Translations under genes and position numbers: made by a program
Assembly: GCF_011059105.1 (NCBI RefSeq)
Contig: NZ_JAALLS010000002.1
Coordinates: 186,001 to 250,000, forward strand
Direction: 5' to 3'
DNA: 64,000 bases
From: Fodinibius halophilus
GTDB lineage: Bacteria > Bacteroidota > Rhodothermia > Balneolales > Balneolaceae
Notes under the pieces: model-generated
Told to the model about the DNA's origin: nothing
What the model saw: the letters and a program-made list of their open reading frames with translations, nothing else
Database searches by the model: none
Part shown: in pieces, positions 23,834 through 33,616 of the stretch
How the letters are laid out: every line of letters begins with the position of its first letter
Numbering within the stretch: position 1 is the first letter of the stretch

Positions 23834-24781
23834 TTATTGCGCTTGCTCACCTGATTTTCCAGGCACTTTGTATCTATTTATTAATAAAGGATGAATTGAC
23901 AGATCGCATCCTTTTGTTCTAAGATAAACGCATACCCCCCCTAACATTATTGCCATGCCTAACAGTACGAGCAGTCCGGCTTCAGGCCCAAAGTTTCCTC
24001 CTGTCCATAAATCGGGACCGGACTGCTGGATATTGAGAATTCCAACATCAAACTGTTTTCCACTAACGGGAAAACCAAAAAGCCCGGCCATGAAAAAGTT
24101 CCAGCCAAAGTGCAGGCCAGCCGAAAGAGAAAGACGGCCAGTAAAAATAAAAGGTATTGCCAATACAAATCCTGCAATAACAATATTACATGTCGAAAGT
24201 ACCGAGGCATTGGGATTGTTATAATGAAGTAATCCAAAAACAGAAGATGTTAGAAATATTGCGATAAATACTATTAGCCTTTTGTTCAGCCACGGATAGC
24301 GCAACCCTTCTACAATATTAAGTATTTGGTATCCTCGTGAGAACAGTTCTTCATAAAAGCCAACCATCGCCATAGCCAAAAAGAAAACCAGCAAGTTTAA
24401 GAAGAAGGGTTGTTCCGAGGGTAAGTTCCACCCAAAATCGGAAATCGTAATCCAACCCAGCTGCCATTGCACGAAAAAGATAGCACCAATTGCTAAAAAA
24501 GCTAATACGGTGCCTACAATAAATTCTGTGATCCACTGTTTGTTTATATAGATACCGTAGTCGACGAAGTTACGATTATCAATATATTGGGCTGCAATCC
24601 AGATACTTGCAATAACACCTAAAAATTGTGGTATAACTGCCGTGAGTGGGGATGAGGCCGGTAAAAGAAGGAAGAATGGAAAGTAAAGTGGAGCAATAAA
24701 TACGATAAGCGTAAAGAATTGAAGTAACAGTCGCCATCCTGCACGCAGACGTTGCTCTTTTTTATTTGTAAATACATTCAT
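23834..24781 (-). CDS. CPBP-family intramembrane metalloprotease
   Basis: A 315-residue membrane protein with about eight hydrophobic helices. The CPBP (PF02517) motifs are complete: EELFSRG, FGLLHYNNPNA and HFGWNFFM, with the Glu and His residues that bind the metal in Rce1-like proteases. Physiological substrate unknown. It is larger than the CPBP protein at 9673 and not closely similar to it. Solitary gene, transcribed away from the SRAP-like gene at 24873. Confidence 0.9.
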   Translation of the reverse strand: MNVFTNKKEQRLRAGWRLLLQFFTLIVFIAPLYFPFFLLLPASSPLTAVIPQFLGVIASIWIAAQYIDNRNFVDYGIYINKQWITEFIVGTVLAFLAIGAIFFVQWQLGWITISDFGWNLPSEQPFFLNLLVFFLAMAMVGFYEELFSRGYQILNIVEGLRYPWLNKRLIVFIAIFLTSSVFGLLHYNNPNASVLSTCNIVIAGFVLAIPFIFTGRLSLSAGLHFGWNFFMAGLFGFPVSGKQFDVGILNIQQSGPDLWTGGNFGPEAGLLVLLGMAIMLGGVCVYLRTKGCDLSIHPLLINRYKVPGKSGEQAQ

Positions 24782-24872
24782 AAGTCGAGAAACATTCTTA
24801 GTTTTTATACGGTATGAGTATCATTAAAAAACGCTATAACTTACATTAAAAGACCAAGTAAATCAGGTTCAT

Positions 24873-25547
24873 ATGAGTGATCGATTTGTGTTTCAGGCAT
24901 CAAAAGAAGAAGTAAAACAGTTATTCCATGTAACATCAGAGCGAGATGATTTTTTTAATTCTGATTTTAATATAACTCCGGGGTCATTAATTCCTGCAAT
25001 CTGTAAAGAAGATGGAGAGCGAAAATTGTATAAATTTGTATGGGGTCTAATTCCAGAAAATGCCGAAGAAGAGAAAGAGGGCCGAGGAAATTACGAAGCT
25101 GCTATTGAAAACCTGGAAGAGAATAAACTGTTAATTGAATGTTTGGCTCAGCGTCGATGCTTGATTCCAGCCAAGGGTTTTTATAAATGGAAAACTACTG
25201 AAAAGAAGAGTACGCCATTTTTTATACGATTGCTTTCAAACGAATTGACAGCCATTGCAGGAATCTACTCGGTATGGAAGTCTTCTTCGGGGCGTGATGT
25301 CTATTCTTGTGCTATGCTTACAACATCTGCCAATGCACTGGTGCAACCCGTAGATGATAGAATGCCAGTACTATTACACCCGGATGATCATAAAAGATGG
25401 TTGGCTGATAATGAAATTAAGCCTGGTGACCTGAAACAGTTTTTGAATAGCTATTTAATAACTGATTTGGCAGTGAACCGGGTTTCGGAAAAGGTGAATG
25501 ATCTGGATAATAATAATGCGGATCTGATTCAGCCTATTCCAAAGTAG
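24873..25547 (+). CDS. SRAP (YedK/HMCES)-family protein lacking the catalytic residues
   Basis: A 224-residue member of the SOS-response-associated peptidase family, recognisable by FVWGLIPE, RRCLIPAKGFYKW, TTSANALV and DDRMPVLL. In YedK/HMCES the Cys left at the N-terminus after Met removal forms a thiazolidine crosslink with abasic sites in single-stranded DNA, helped by a Glu and a His. Here position 2 is Ser (MSDRF instead of MCGRF), the Glu of GFYEW is Lys105, and the His of HDRMP is Asp161; only Asn73 remains. An in-frame stop lies 12 codons upstream with no other ATG, so a mis-set start cannot explain the missing Cys. It may still bind DNA. No neighbour suggests a role. Confidence 0.85.
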   Translation: MSDRFVFQASKEEVKQLFHVTSERDDFFNSDFNITPGSLIPAICKEDGERKLYKFVWGLIPENAEEEKEGRGNYEAAIENLEENKLLIECLAQRRCLIPAKGFYKWKTTEKKSTPFFIRLLSNELTAIAGIYSVWKSSSGRDVYSCAMLTTSANALVQPVDDRMPVLLHPDDHKRWLADNEIKPGDLKQFLNSYLITDLAVNRVSEKVNDLDNNNADLIQPIPK

Positions 25548-25553
25548 TTAAGG

Positions 25554-26447
25554 TTATTGGTTGGGTTCTTTATAGATACGCATGGTGGGGTAGGCCAGTT
25601 CTATATCATCATGCTCATTAAAAGAGCGAAGCACATCTTCCCATATCGCTTGCGAAAGCCCCCGGCGCTGGCGTGGGTCGGAAAGATGCCGAATAGTGAG
25701 GCATACACCACTGTCTCTCACATCAGTATACACAATGGGCGTAAGGTAGCGGTAATAGATGAGATATGATTTTTTGGCTTGCTGAACCTGTTGTTCGGCG
25801 CGCTCAACAGAATCTTCAAGATGCTTATCTGATATCTGTTGCAGAAGTTCTTTGGCTTTTTCCCAGTTGCTCTCAAAGGTGACAAGAACTTCTATTTCAT
25901 TCCACAAAAATTTAAAGTTGCTGGTATAGTTTGCCAGTGATTTGGAAAAAGCATAATGGTTGGGGACATGTACCACACGACCGGTACTCTGGTCGGCATG
26001 CACCCAGTTTCCAATCTCAAGTACGGTGAATTTAAAGAGTCGTTGGTCAATAACATCACCTTTGACGTCACCAATTTGTATACGATCGCCAACATCAAAG
26101 GGTTTGCGCCACAAAATGAAAAGCCAGGCAGCAAAGTCGCTTACGGGGTCTTTAAGTGCGATGGCAAGTCCCGCAGAGAGTAGGCCAAGGAAGGTAGCTA
26201 CCGATTGAAGTCCCTCAAACCAGATACGCCCAACGATAAGAAAGCCCAGGAAAACAGAAATATAAGTGAGGTTTTTACGCCATTTATATTGTATTTTTGT
26301 CTCCGGTAGCTTTCTGTTGATTATGCGGATAGCAATAAAGCGTATCAACCAGATTGCGATAATAACAACAACAGATAAAATGACCTGGTAAGTGAAGCCG
26401 GGAGAGTTTTCAATAAATTGCTGAATGCGACCGGTGATGTTTTGCAC
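25554..26447 (-). CDS. MscS-family mechanosensitive channel
   Basis: A 297-residue small-conductance channel of the MscS type. Three N-terminal membrane helices include the pore helix ATFLGLLSAGLAIALKDPVSDFAAWLFI, followed by the MscS beta domain (KPFDVGDRIQIGDVKGDVIDQRLFKFTVLEI...VHVPNHYAFSKSLANY) and a cytoplasmic C-terminal domain. It would open under membrane tension to release osmolytes on hypo-osmotic shock. The start is GTG at 26447. Convergent with the SRAP-like gene, 6 bp between stop codons. Confidence 0.92.
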   Translation of the reverse strand: MQNITGRIQQFIENSPGFTYQVILSVVVIIAIWLIRFIAIRIINRKLPETKIQYKWRKNLTYISVFLGFLIVGRIWFEGLQSVATFLGLLSAGLAIALKDPVSDFAAWLFILWRKPFDVGDRIQIGDVKGDVIDQRLFKFTVLEIGNWVHADQSTGRVVHVPNHYAFSKSLANYTSNFKFLWNEIEVLVTFESNWEKAKELLQQISDKHLEDSVERAEQQVQQAKKSYLIYYRYLTPIVYTDVRDSGVCLTIRHLSDPRQRRGLSQAIWEDVLRSFNEHDDIELAYPTMRIYKEPNQ

Positions 26448-26583
26448 GATTTGCTGTAGCTAAGTTAATGAAATAATTAGTGGAGTAAACGGTTGTATCT
26501 ATATCAAACATAATATCATTGTAAAGAAAAGGAATTTTGAATAACTTTACTGGTCTGAAAAACACAGTTACATAGATTTTACC

Positions 26584-26988
26584 ATGCTTTATTATATTAT
26601 ATTATCTGTAATTACGCTCATCTGTATTTTATTAACAATTGTTATCTTGCTGCAGCCGGGGCAGGGACAAGGCATATCCGGTGGTTTAGCAGCTGGTAAT
26701 GCCGGAGGGCAGGGACTTGGTGCCCGCCGAACGGCCGACTTGCTATCAAAATCAACCTCTGTACTGGGAACGGCGCTATTAGTTCTTTGTGTACTGGCGA
26801 ACTTTGCAATTGAACGGGGCGGAACTACTGAAAGTGCTGTTCAACAAAGTGGAACAGAGCAGTCGACGCAACAAAATAATATTAATAACCCATCTGAAAC
26901 TCCTTCTGCTATTCCTGAGTTGCCGGCTAATCAGAGTAACAATGGTGGCGGTAATGGTAATGACGGTGGGTCTGACGACGGAAACTAG
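26584..26988 (+). CDS. secG: Preprotein translocase subunit SecG
   Basis: A 134-residue SecG. Two membrane helices (ILSVITLICILLTIVILLQ and VLGTALLVLCVLANFAI) flank the cytoplasmic loop with the family signature QPGQGQGISGGLAAG...GARRTADLLSK. The C-terminal 45 residues are a Gln/Asn/Gly-rich low-complexity tail common in this phylum. SecG supports SecYE in protein export. Single gene with a terminator downstream. Confidence 0.95.
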   Translation: MLYYIILSVITLICILLTIVILLQPGQGQGISGGLAAGNAGGQGLGARRTADLLSKSTSVLGTALLVLCVLANFAIERGGTTESAVQQSGTEQSTQQNNINNPSETPSAIPELPANQSNNGGGNGNDGGSDDGN

Positions 26989-27012
26989 TCAGTTCCAGCT
27001 TTGAGTTTTTAT

Positions 27013-27045
27013 AAAGCCTGATTCTGTAAAGGGATCGGGCTTTTA
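27013..27045. terminator. Terminator after secG
   Basis: AAGCCTGAT paired with ATCGGGCTT (one G-T mismatch pair), followed by TTTT; 25 bp past the secG stop and upstream of the convergent mnmE stop. Confidence 0.7.
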
Positions 27046-27082
27046 CTATTGGCATCAGTAGAGGTGCTATATTTTGATATTG

Positions 27083-28495
27083 TTACTTACCGATACAGAA
27101 GCGAGAAAAGATGCTATCCAAAATATCTTCGGTGGTAATTTCGCCCGTAATAGTGCCCAGTTGTTTAAGGGCGGAACGCAGGTCAATAGATAGGAAGTCG
27201 CCGGTCATACCGCGGTCGAGAGCTTGAAGGGCACTTTTAACATCTTGCTGAGCCTTCTCCAGGGCATCGCGGTGGCGGCTCGACGTTACCAGAAGGCTCG
27301 ATGAATCATAATGTTTGTTTTCAAGCGCACGTTGCTTCATTAGTTTTTTGAGATCATCGATAGCTTCTCCTTCTATTGCAGATATTTTAAGATCGTATCT
27401 AATACGCTCATCCTCTATTTCTTTGGCGATATCTTTTTTTGTACCGATCAGAATAAAAGGGGTGTCGCCCGCATTTTTCTGAAACTCAGCAATATCCTGG
27501 CGCTCTTCTGCAGTAAGTTCCCTCGAAAGGTCTTTTAAATAAACTGCCAGATCTGCCTTTTCAAATGCTTGTTGCGACCGTTTTACTCCTTCCGCTTCTA
27601 CCACATCTGTTGTCTCACGCAATCCCGCAGTGTCTGTGAGCTTGAACCGTAACCCATCATAGCTCCAGTCCACATCAATGGTGTCGCGCGTTGTGCCGGC
27701 AATTTCAGTAACAATAGCTCGATCTTTACCGACAAGCGTATTTAGCAGGGTAGATTTACCAGCGTTAGGTAATCCAATAAAGACGGTGCGTACGCCATGT
27801 TTGACAAGGCGCCCGGTTTCATAGGTAGCTAAAAGTTCATCAATTTCTTCATCCAGCTCTTTTAGCAGCTCCTGGAGCTGCTCTTTATCGGCGAACTCCA
27901 CATCTTCTTCTACAAAATCGAGTTCCAGCTCAACCATAGCTGTGGCATCAATAATTTGCTGGCGGAACTCTTTGATATGTTCACCAAGACGTCCTTCCAG
28001 TTGCTGGTGGGCGGCATCCAATGCTTTTTTACTTTTCGCATGAATCAGGTCGGCCACAGCTTCGGCCTGACTTAATTCCATTTTTCCATTAAGGAAAGCT
28101 CGTTGGGTAAATTCTCCGGGTTCTGCAGATCGAACCCCTAGAGAAAGTACCGTTTCTAATACGGCCTGTGTTACCAGTACACCACCGTGACAGGAAATTT
28201 CAACGGTTTCTTCCCCGGTATACGATTTTGGAGAGCGAAATAGTGTAGCTAATACTTCATCAACGACTTGTCCCTCATTGTCAACAATATTGCCGAAATG
28301 TACGGTGTGAGAGTCTTGTTGGGATAGGTCCTTGCCGGAAAATGCTTTATCGACGGTAGCAATAGCATCTTCACCGGATACCCGAATTACTGCAATACCC
28401 CCTTCTCCTACAGGAGTGGCAATAGCGGCAATAGGTTCACGTTCAGTAATACTAAGTGTCTGTTGTTCGTTATTTTTGAGGGCTTGATTTTTCAT
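27083..28495 (-). CDS. mnmE: tRNA uridine-5-carboxymethylaminomethyl modification GTPase MnmE
   Basis: A 470-residue MnmE (TrmE), normal length. With MnmG it modifies the wobble uridine (U34) of certain tRNAs. The N-terminal folate-binding domain has AIATPVGEGGIAVIRVSG and PGEFTQRAFLNGKMEL. The inserted G domain has G1 GLPNAGKS (241-248), GTTRDT, DTAGLRET and a TKKD-type G4. The C-terminus ends in the catalytic FCIGK. The gene is monocistronic here and divergent from the lipoprotein at 28608. Confidence 0.98.
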   Translation of the reverse strand: MKNQALKNNEQQTLSITEREPIAAIATPVGEGGIAVIRVSGEDAIATVDKAFSGKDLSQQDSHTVHFGNIVDNEGQVVDEVLATLFRSPKSYTGEETVEISCHGGVLVTQAVLETVLSLGVRSAEPGEFTQRAFLNGKMELSQAEAVADLIHAKSKKALDAAHQQLEGRLGEHIKEFRQQIIDATAMVELELDFVEEDVEFADKEQLQELLKELDEEIDELLATYETGRLVKHGVRTVFIGLPNAGKSTLLNTLVGKDRAIVTEIAGTTRDTIDVDWSYDGLRFKLTDTAGLRETTDVVEAEGVKRSQQAFEKADLAVYLKDLSRELTAEERQDIAEFQKNAGDTPFILIGTKKDIAKEIEDERIRYDLKISAIEGEAIDDLKKLMKQRALENKHYDSSSLLVTSSRHRDALEKAQQDVKSALQALDRGMTGDFLSIDLRSALKQLGTITGEITTEDILDSIFSRFCIGK

Positions 28496-28607
28496 AGTTT
28501 CAAATATAACGACTCTAATACCTTAAATCAGGATCCGATAGTAGTTATTTCTTGTTTGATGAGTGTATCTAATTGTTAATGAATTACCTATTAAAATCAG
28601 ATTTGTT

Positions 28608-29390
28608 ATGCTTATGTCTAGAATTGCGCGCATCCTATTTTTAATGGGAGTATTAATTGTTTCGGGTGTTCTAAGTTGTAGTAATGTGGCTGGAGGTGGG
28701 AAAAAATTATCGGAGATAAGTCTTCAAAATGGAAAGAAATTGGTTGAGGCAAATGATTCTGATCTTTCGAAGCAAGAGAAGCAGAGAATACAGCAAATAG
28801 CTGAGAAGTTGGCAGTTAGATATGTGAATAACAGAAACCCGGACCAAGTAAAAATACCGGAAGAGATAATATCGTTTTTCTATAACGGTCTCATTCACCT
28901 TAAAAAAAGTACAATCCCGGAGGCCAAAAAAGTAACGGATGAATATGTATTGATAGCAAAGACTCCGGCGAATCCAAGAGAAGTACTGCTTTGGGCTGAT
29001 AAATCAGCTTCATGGTTAGATGCCTGGCGAAATGGAGAGACAAAAACAGGGGTTTCGGAGATTGACCAGCTTATTGAAGAATTCGGTTTAACCCTAAGCG
29101 AATATCGTGAATTTACTACGACTAGCCCTGGGGCATTTGCAAGTATGGAAGCCGATCACGCGATCAATGTGTATGCTGTTGGGGATGCCTTTATGAGTCT
29201 GGAAGAAATTAAAAAAGCAGGTCCTGATGGATTATTAACCGGTGGACGTGATGTAAAGGCTAAAATTAAAGATAACTACTTAGTATTGGATATAACCGTT
29301 GGATCCGGAGATTGCCCGGCTGGTTGTATCAATAAGATTAACCAGAAGTTCCGTATTTTTTCAGATGGGCAGGTAGAACTGGTAGATTAA
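28608..29390 (+). CDS. Lipoprotein of unknown function
   Basis: About 260 residues from the ATG at 28608, chosen because it gives a standard lipoprotein signal (MLMSRIARILFLMGVLIVSG, lipobox VLSC). A GTG at 28563 would add 15 residues. The mature part is soluble and charged; it includes a helical region (LSKQEKQRIQQIAEKLAVRYV) and a C-terminal beta segment with GDCPAGCINKINQKFRIF, in which the Cys pair (CPAGC) could form a disulfide. No family recognised. Solitary, with a strong terminator. Confidence 0.7.
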   Translation: MLMSRIARILFLMGVLIVSGVLSCSNVAGGGKKLSEISLQNGKKLVEANDSDLSKQEKQRIQQIAEKLAVRYVNNRNPDQVKIPEEIISFFYNGLIHLKKSTIPEAKKVTDEYVLIAKTPANPREVLLWADKSASWLDAWRNGETKTGVSEIDQLIEEFGLTLSEYREFTTTSPGAFASMEADHAINVYAVGDAFMSLEEIKKAGPDGLLTGGRDVKAKIKDNYLVLDITVGSGDCPAGCINKINQKFRIFSDGQVELVD

Positions 29391-29414
29391 GTTTTTTAGC
29401 TGGGTATAAATAAA

Positions 29415-29448
29415 AAGCCCTGCCAGGAATAGAAGCCTGACAGGGCTT
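29415..29448. terminator. Bidirectional terminator
   Basis: AAGCCCTGCCAGG paired with CCTGACAGGGCTT, loop of about 8 nt, A-run and T-rich flanks; between the convergent lipoprotein and POT transporter genes. Confidence 0.85.
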
Positions 29449-29477
29449 ATTATTTAAATAATAATTCAGAAGTGAGA

Positions 29478-31340
29478 CTATTCTATGTCACCCATTAATC
29501 TTTTGACGGGTGGTGCTGCAAGCAGAGCTACTATACCGCCACCGCCTATAAGTAGAGCAACACTCCAAAATAGACCGGTTGGTTCTAAGGTTTCTAATTG
29601 CCCAGCCATAAGACCGGCAAACAAGTTGCCAAGTGCGGCCGCCACAAACCAAACTCCCATCATTTGACTGACAAGACGTTCGGGAGCAAGCTTAGTCATT
29701 GAAGAAAGTCCAACGGGAGATAGGCAAAGTTCCCCACAAGTATGAAGAAAGTAAGTAACAATGAGCCAGGATGGAGCAACTGAGTTTGCCCCTGTGGCAT
29801 TAGCGGCACCCCAAGAAATCACAAAAAACCCGGCAGCTAATCCAAGAAGGCCTAGTCCGAACTTTACAGGTATTGAAGGATTGGCGTTTCGGTTTGCCAA
29901 CCAGGTCCAAAACCAACCAAAAACAGGAGCTAATATTACAATAAAGAGGGGGTTAATATTTTGGAGCATACTTGCCGGCATCTCCCAGGCAGTGGTAAGT
30001 TGCGACGAGACATAATAGGTGAAGCCAATAACGAGTAAGGAGAGTCCGACTACTCCTGCCTTGCCAACCCACCATAAATTATTCCGTTTGAATATTCGCC
30101 AGCTGATATATCCGAGTGGTAATGCCAGAATAAGTGCGGGTAAAAATGCTCCAATCTGGTTAATTATCCCAAATGGACCAAAAGTGCGATCAGTTTCTCT
30201 TTCGGCAAACAGGTTTAGAGAAGAGCCGGCCTGTTCGAAGCCGCTCCAGAAAAGTGCTGCCAGAATAAAGAGCCAAAAAATGACAAATAATCGCTTCTTT
30301 TCCAGAGAGACATTTAGGCTCGGCATAAACATTCGAACTGTATTAAAGATCAGAAAAGCTATTACTGTCACTCCAATACCAATTTGATATGAGAATATCG
30401 TGTACCCCCAATTAAAAGAAGCGATATAAAATCCTGCTGCGGCTATTAGTAATACAATTCCTATCCACTTAGAATCGTTTATGAGATAGGCAAAGAAAAC
30501 TACTGCAATAAGTGCAACACTAGTACCAAGTGTTTGAGCTAATTGCTGTAGAGAAATTCCAATAACACCTGTATTCATTAAGATGCTAAACAGTACAATA
30601 ATTGTCGTAGAAACAGCCGTTGTGATCCAGAAGTTTCGGCTTCGTTTTGATAGGGTCTCTTTACTATCATTCACTTTTAGTTTTCCTGCTTCTCCTAAAT
30701 TATTCTCACCAATTTTATAGGAAATAAGTCCTAGAAGCATTCCAAAACCGGCCAGTGAAAATCCCCAGTGCCAGTTATAACCTTCTCCAAGAATTCCACA
30801 AAGAGTAGGTCCCAAAATAGCACCGAAGTTGATCCCCATATAAAAAATGGAGAATCCTGCATCACGACGAGCTCCTCCTTCGGGATAAAGCTCTCCTACC
30901 ATGGAGCTTACATTAGGCTTTAAAAGCCCTGTTCCAATTACAATTAAAATAAGTCCCAGATAAAAAGATGACTCATCAGGAAGTCCCATCAAAGGGCCTG
31001 CCATGGTAAAGTGGCCTAGAGCAATAATACACCCCCCTACAAATACACTTTTCTTTTGCCCCCATAATTTATCAGCCAACCAGCCACCTGGTAATGCCAA
31101 AACATATACAAAAAAAGTATATAGACCGTATATAGCGGTTGCACGGCCATCGCTAAGTCCAAGGCCTGGGTTGTCACCCGTTATAGCAGCTGTCATAAAA
31201 AGGACAAGCAGGGCGCGCATCCCGTAATAGCTAAAGCGTTCCCAAAATTCAGTGAAAAATAACGTAGATAACCCTCGTGGATGTCCGAAAAAATCATCCT
31301 TTTGGCTAGGGTCAGCTGTTCCTGCCTGTTCGTTTGACAT
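29478..31340 (-). CDS. POT/PTR2-family proton-coupled peptide transporter
   Basis: A 620-residue transporter with about 14 membrane helices. The POT signatures are clear: TM1 motif ERFSYYGMRALLVLFM (ExxERFxYY type) and FSIFYMGINFGAILGP (PTR2 signature 2), plus the late ...CGELCLSPVGLSSMTKLAP motif. It imports di- and tripeptides with protons. Its length, with extra helices between the two bundles, is typical of bacterial and Bacteroidota POTs. Single gene with a promoter region of about 230 bp shared with hutU. Confidence 0.95.
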   Translation of the reverse strand: MSNEQAGTADPSQKDDFFGHPRGLSTLFFTEFWERFSYYGMRALLVLFMTAAITGDNPGLGLSDGRATAIYGLYTFFVYVLALPGGWLADKLWGQKKSVFVGGCIIALGHFTMAGPLMGLPDESSFYLGLILIVIGTGLLKPNVSSMVGELYPEGGARRDAGFSIFYMGINFGAILGPTLCGILGEGYNWHWGFSLAGFGMLLGLISYKIGENNLGEAGKLKVNDSKETLSKRSRNFWITTAVSTTIIVLFSILMNTGVIGISLQQLAQTLGTSVALIAVVFFAYLINDSKWIGIVLLIAAAGFYIASFNWGYTIFSYQIGIGVTVIAFLIFNTVRMFMPSLNVSLEKKRLFVIFWLFILAALFWSGFEQAGSSLNLFAERETDRTFGPFGIINQIGAFLPALILALPLGYISWRIFKRNNLWWVGKAGVVGLSLLVIGFTYYVSSQLTTAWEMPASMLQNINPLFIVILAPVFGWFWTWLANRNANPSIPVKFGLGLLGLAAGFFVISWGAANATGANSVAPSWLIVTYFLHTCGELCLSPVGLSSMTKLAPERLVSQMMGVWFVAAALGNLFAGLMAGQLETLEPTGLFWSVALLIGGGGIVALLAAPPVKRLMGDIE

Positions 31341-31539
31341 TGAGTGCTAGTATTTATTTAGAATTGCAGTTTCCCAAAAAAATTGTTCCATATTTATGCG
31401 GTACATGATAATTAAACCATTATAGTGAAGCAACTTCAAAAAAAGTGCTCCAATGCACCTACTTTATAAAAGATTAAGGGGTATTCCTATCGCAAATTCA
31501 TGTTATAAAAATGAATTAGACTTATTACAGTGGCTCTGT

Positions 31540-31547
31540 TACCTTTG
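31540..31547 (+). promoter_or_regulatory. Candidate Bacteroidota-type -7 element upstream of hutU
   Basis: TACCTTTG fits the TAnnTTTG -7 consensus used by the primary sigma factor of Bacteroidota and lies 26 bp before the hutU ATG. No clear TTG -33 element is seen at the right distance, so this is tentative. Confidence 0.3.
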
Positions 31548-31572
31548 GAAAAACATTAACTAAGAGAAACCA

Positions 31573-33243
31573 ATGAGTTCAAACACCGAAATGGTCAAAA
31601 ACATAAAAGCACCCACCGGAACCGATATGCAATGCAAGGGTTGGCATCAAGAAGCAGCCATGCGCATGCTAATGAATAACCTGGACCCTGATGTTGCCGA
31701 AAAGCCTGATGAGTTGATTGTATATGGGGGAAGCGGGAAGGCTGCCCGAAATTGGGAGTGCTATCACAAAATTATAGAAACGCTTAAGCGTCTGGAAAAT
31801 GATGAGACGATGCTTGTACAGAGCGGAAAGCCGGTAGGCGTATTTCGGACGCATGAAGAAGCCCCACGTGTTCTTATTGCCAATTCTCACTTAGTGCCTA
31901 ATTGGGCTAATTGGGATGAGTTTCGAAGCCTCGAAAAGAAGGGGTTGACCATGTATGGGCAGATGACGGCAGGCTCATGGATCTATATCGGGACCCAAGG
32001 TATTTTACAGGGGACCTATGAAACTTTCGCCGAATGTGCGCGACAGAAATTTAATGGTACGTTAAAAGGGCAGCTGTTGGTAACGGCCGGCCTTGGCGGT
32101 ATGGGTGGTGCTCAGCCCTTGGCGGCTACGATGAATGGTGCTGCTTGCATTGGAATTGAGGTAGATGAGCACCGTATCGACCGGCGGGTAGAAACCGGCT
32201 ATTGTGATATCAAGTGCACCAGTTTGGATGAAGCCCTTGAAAAAGCATTGGATGCCAAAGAGAAAGGCGAAGCCTTGTCTATCGGTTTGCTGGGAAATGT
32301 TGCTGAGGTGCTTCCTGCAATGCTAGAAAAAGGAGTAATTCCCGATGTACTTACCGATCAAACATCGGCGCACGACCTGCATGTAGGGTATATCCCGGCG
32401 GGCATGTCCATTGAAGAAGCAGCCGAAGAGCGGGAGTTAAACCCGAAGATGTACCAGGAAGCTGTACTGGATTCTATGGTTACCCATGTAGATACGATGC
32501 TTAAGATGCAGGAAAAGGGGGCTATAACCTTTGACTATGGCAATAACTTGCGGGGACAGGTGGCCGATCATCGCGGAATGGAAGAGGCGTTTAATTTTCC
32601 GGGCTTTGTACCGGCCTTTATCCGCCCGTTGTTTTGCCGTGGTTCCGGGCCATTCCGTTGGGCTGCACTCTCAGGTAATCCCGAAGATATCTATACTACG
32701 GATAAAGCTGTGTTGGAAACTTTCCCGGAAAAAGAATCACTGGCTCGCTGGATACACAAGGCGCAAGACCAAGTACAATTCCAGGGGCTGCCATCACGTA
32801 TTTGCTGGCTGGAGTATGGCGAACGTGCTGAAATGGGAGCAAAGTTCAACTGGCTGGTCAAAAAAGGAAAGGTTGATGCGCCATTGGTTATTGGCCGCGA
32901 TCATCTCGATACTGGATCGGTGGCATCACCCAACCGCGAGACAGAGGCTATGAAAGACGGTTCGGATGCGATCGCCGATTGGCCCCTCCTGAATGCGATG
33001 CTCAATACGGCCAGTGGTGCCAGTTGGGTATCACTGCACCACGGCGGAGGAGTAGGCATTGGTTACTCTATCCACGCCGGAATGGTTTGCGTAGCCGACG
33101 GTACCGAGATGGCCGATGAGCGATTGCAACGGGTATTGACCAACGATCCCGGAAGTGGCGTTATGCGTCATGCTGATGCAGGATACGACGAGGCTGTCAA
33201 AACAGCTAAAGAACGCGGTGTCGATCTGCCGATGGTGGAATAG
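31573..33243 (+). CDS. hutU: Urocanate hydratase
   Basis: A 556-residue urocanase, normal length. It converts urocanate to 4-imidazolone-5-propionate using tightly bound NAD as electrophile, the second step of histidine degradation. Visible signatures: [11 protein letters not shown] near the N-terminus, the NAD-binding [25 protein letters not shown], and the C-terminal [19 protein letters not shown] and [15 protein letters not shown]. It is the first of four hut genes on the plus strand, but about 8.4 kb from hutH. Confidence 0.98.
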   Translation: MSSNTEMVKNIKAPTGTDMQCKGWHQEAAMRMLMNNLDPDVAEKPDELIVYGGSGKAARNWECYHKIIETLKRLENDETMLVQSGKPVGVFRTHEEAPRVLIANSHLVPNWANWDEFRSLEKKGLTMYGQMTAGSWIYIGTQGILQGTYETFAECARQKFNGTLKGQLLVTAGLGGMGGAQPLAATMNGAACIGIEVDEHRIDRRVETGYCDIKCTSLDEALEKALDAKEKGEALSIGLLGNVAEVLPAMLEKGVIPDVLTDQTSAHDLHVGYIPAGMSIEEAAEERELNPKMYQEAVLDSMVTHVDTMLKMQEKGAITFDYGNNLRGQVADHRGMEEAFNFPGFVPAFIRPLFCRGSGPFRWAALSGNPEDIYTTDKAVLETFPEKESLARWIHKAQDQVQFQGLPSRICWLEYGERAEMGAKFNWLVKKGKVDAPLVIGRDHLDTGSVASPNRETEAMKDGSDAIADWPLLNAMLNTASGASWVSLHHGGGVGIGYSIHAGMVCVADGTEMADERLQRVLTNDPGSGVMRHADAGYDEAVKTAKERGVDLPMVE

Positions 33244-33272
33244 AGTTCCGAATTTATTTTATAATTAACGTC

Positions 33273-33419
33273 GGACGGGTTGGCAACCCGTCCAATTCGC
33301 TATAAAGTTATGTGTAGTTATTTTAATAAATGACCCTGAGGCAGAGTCATCGGAGAGTACTTTGATTAAATAATATCGCTTTTTTACAAGTTAATAAAGG
33401 ACGGATTAACAATCCGTCC
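33273..33419. repeat. REP-like palindrome pair, unit A
   Basis: Two palindromes, GGACGGGTT/AACCCGTCC (33273-33293) and GGACGGATT/AATCCGTCC (33399-33419), separated by about 105 bp. The arms resemble the other REP palindromes of the island (GGACGG-CCGTCC), but the loops differ. Confidence 0.6.
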
Positions 33420-33435
33420 AACTTATGTAAGAGAG

Positions 33436-33537
33436 ATGAGCTATTACAAGAGAAAACTGCCACACCGGCAACCGGCGGGAGCAGAATTTTTTGTTACAAC
33501 TAGATTAAAAGGTTCATTGCCGCAGTCAGCAAGGTAG
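33436..33537 (+). pseudogene. Truncated RAYT copy (N-terminus only)
   Basis: ATG at 33436 opens 33 codons (MSYYKRKLPHRQPAGAEFF, then VTTRLKGSLPQSAR, stop). These align with residues 1-30 of the intact transposase at 33617 (MAFYRRKLPHWQPKEAEFF...RLAGSLP). The fragment runs straight into REP unit B, so all but the first tenth of the gene was replaced or deleted. Confidence 0.75.
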
Positions 33538-33608
33538 GTCGGACATCTTGTCCGACTTTTGATAAAAATAATCTACTTTAAAAAAACTGACGGACAGGGA
33601 TGTCCGTC
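33534..33608. repeat. REP paired-palindrome unit B
   Basis: GTCGGACATCTTGTCCGAC (33538-33556) and GACGGACAGGGATGTCCGTC (33589-33608), divided by an AT-rich spacer with TCTACTTTAAAA. It ends 8 bp before the RAYT start codon. Confidence 0.75.
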
Positions 33609-33616
33609 CTACTAAT

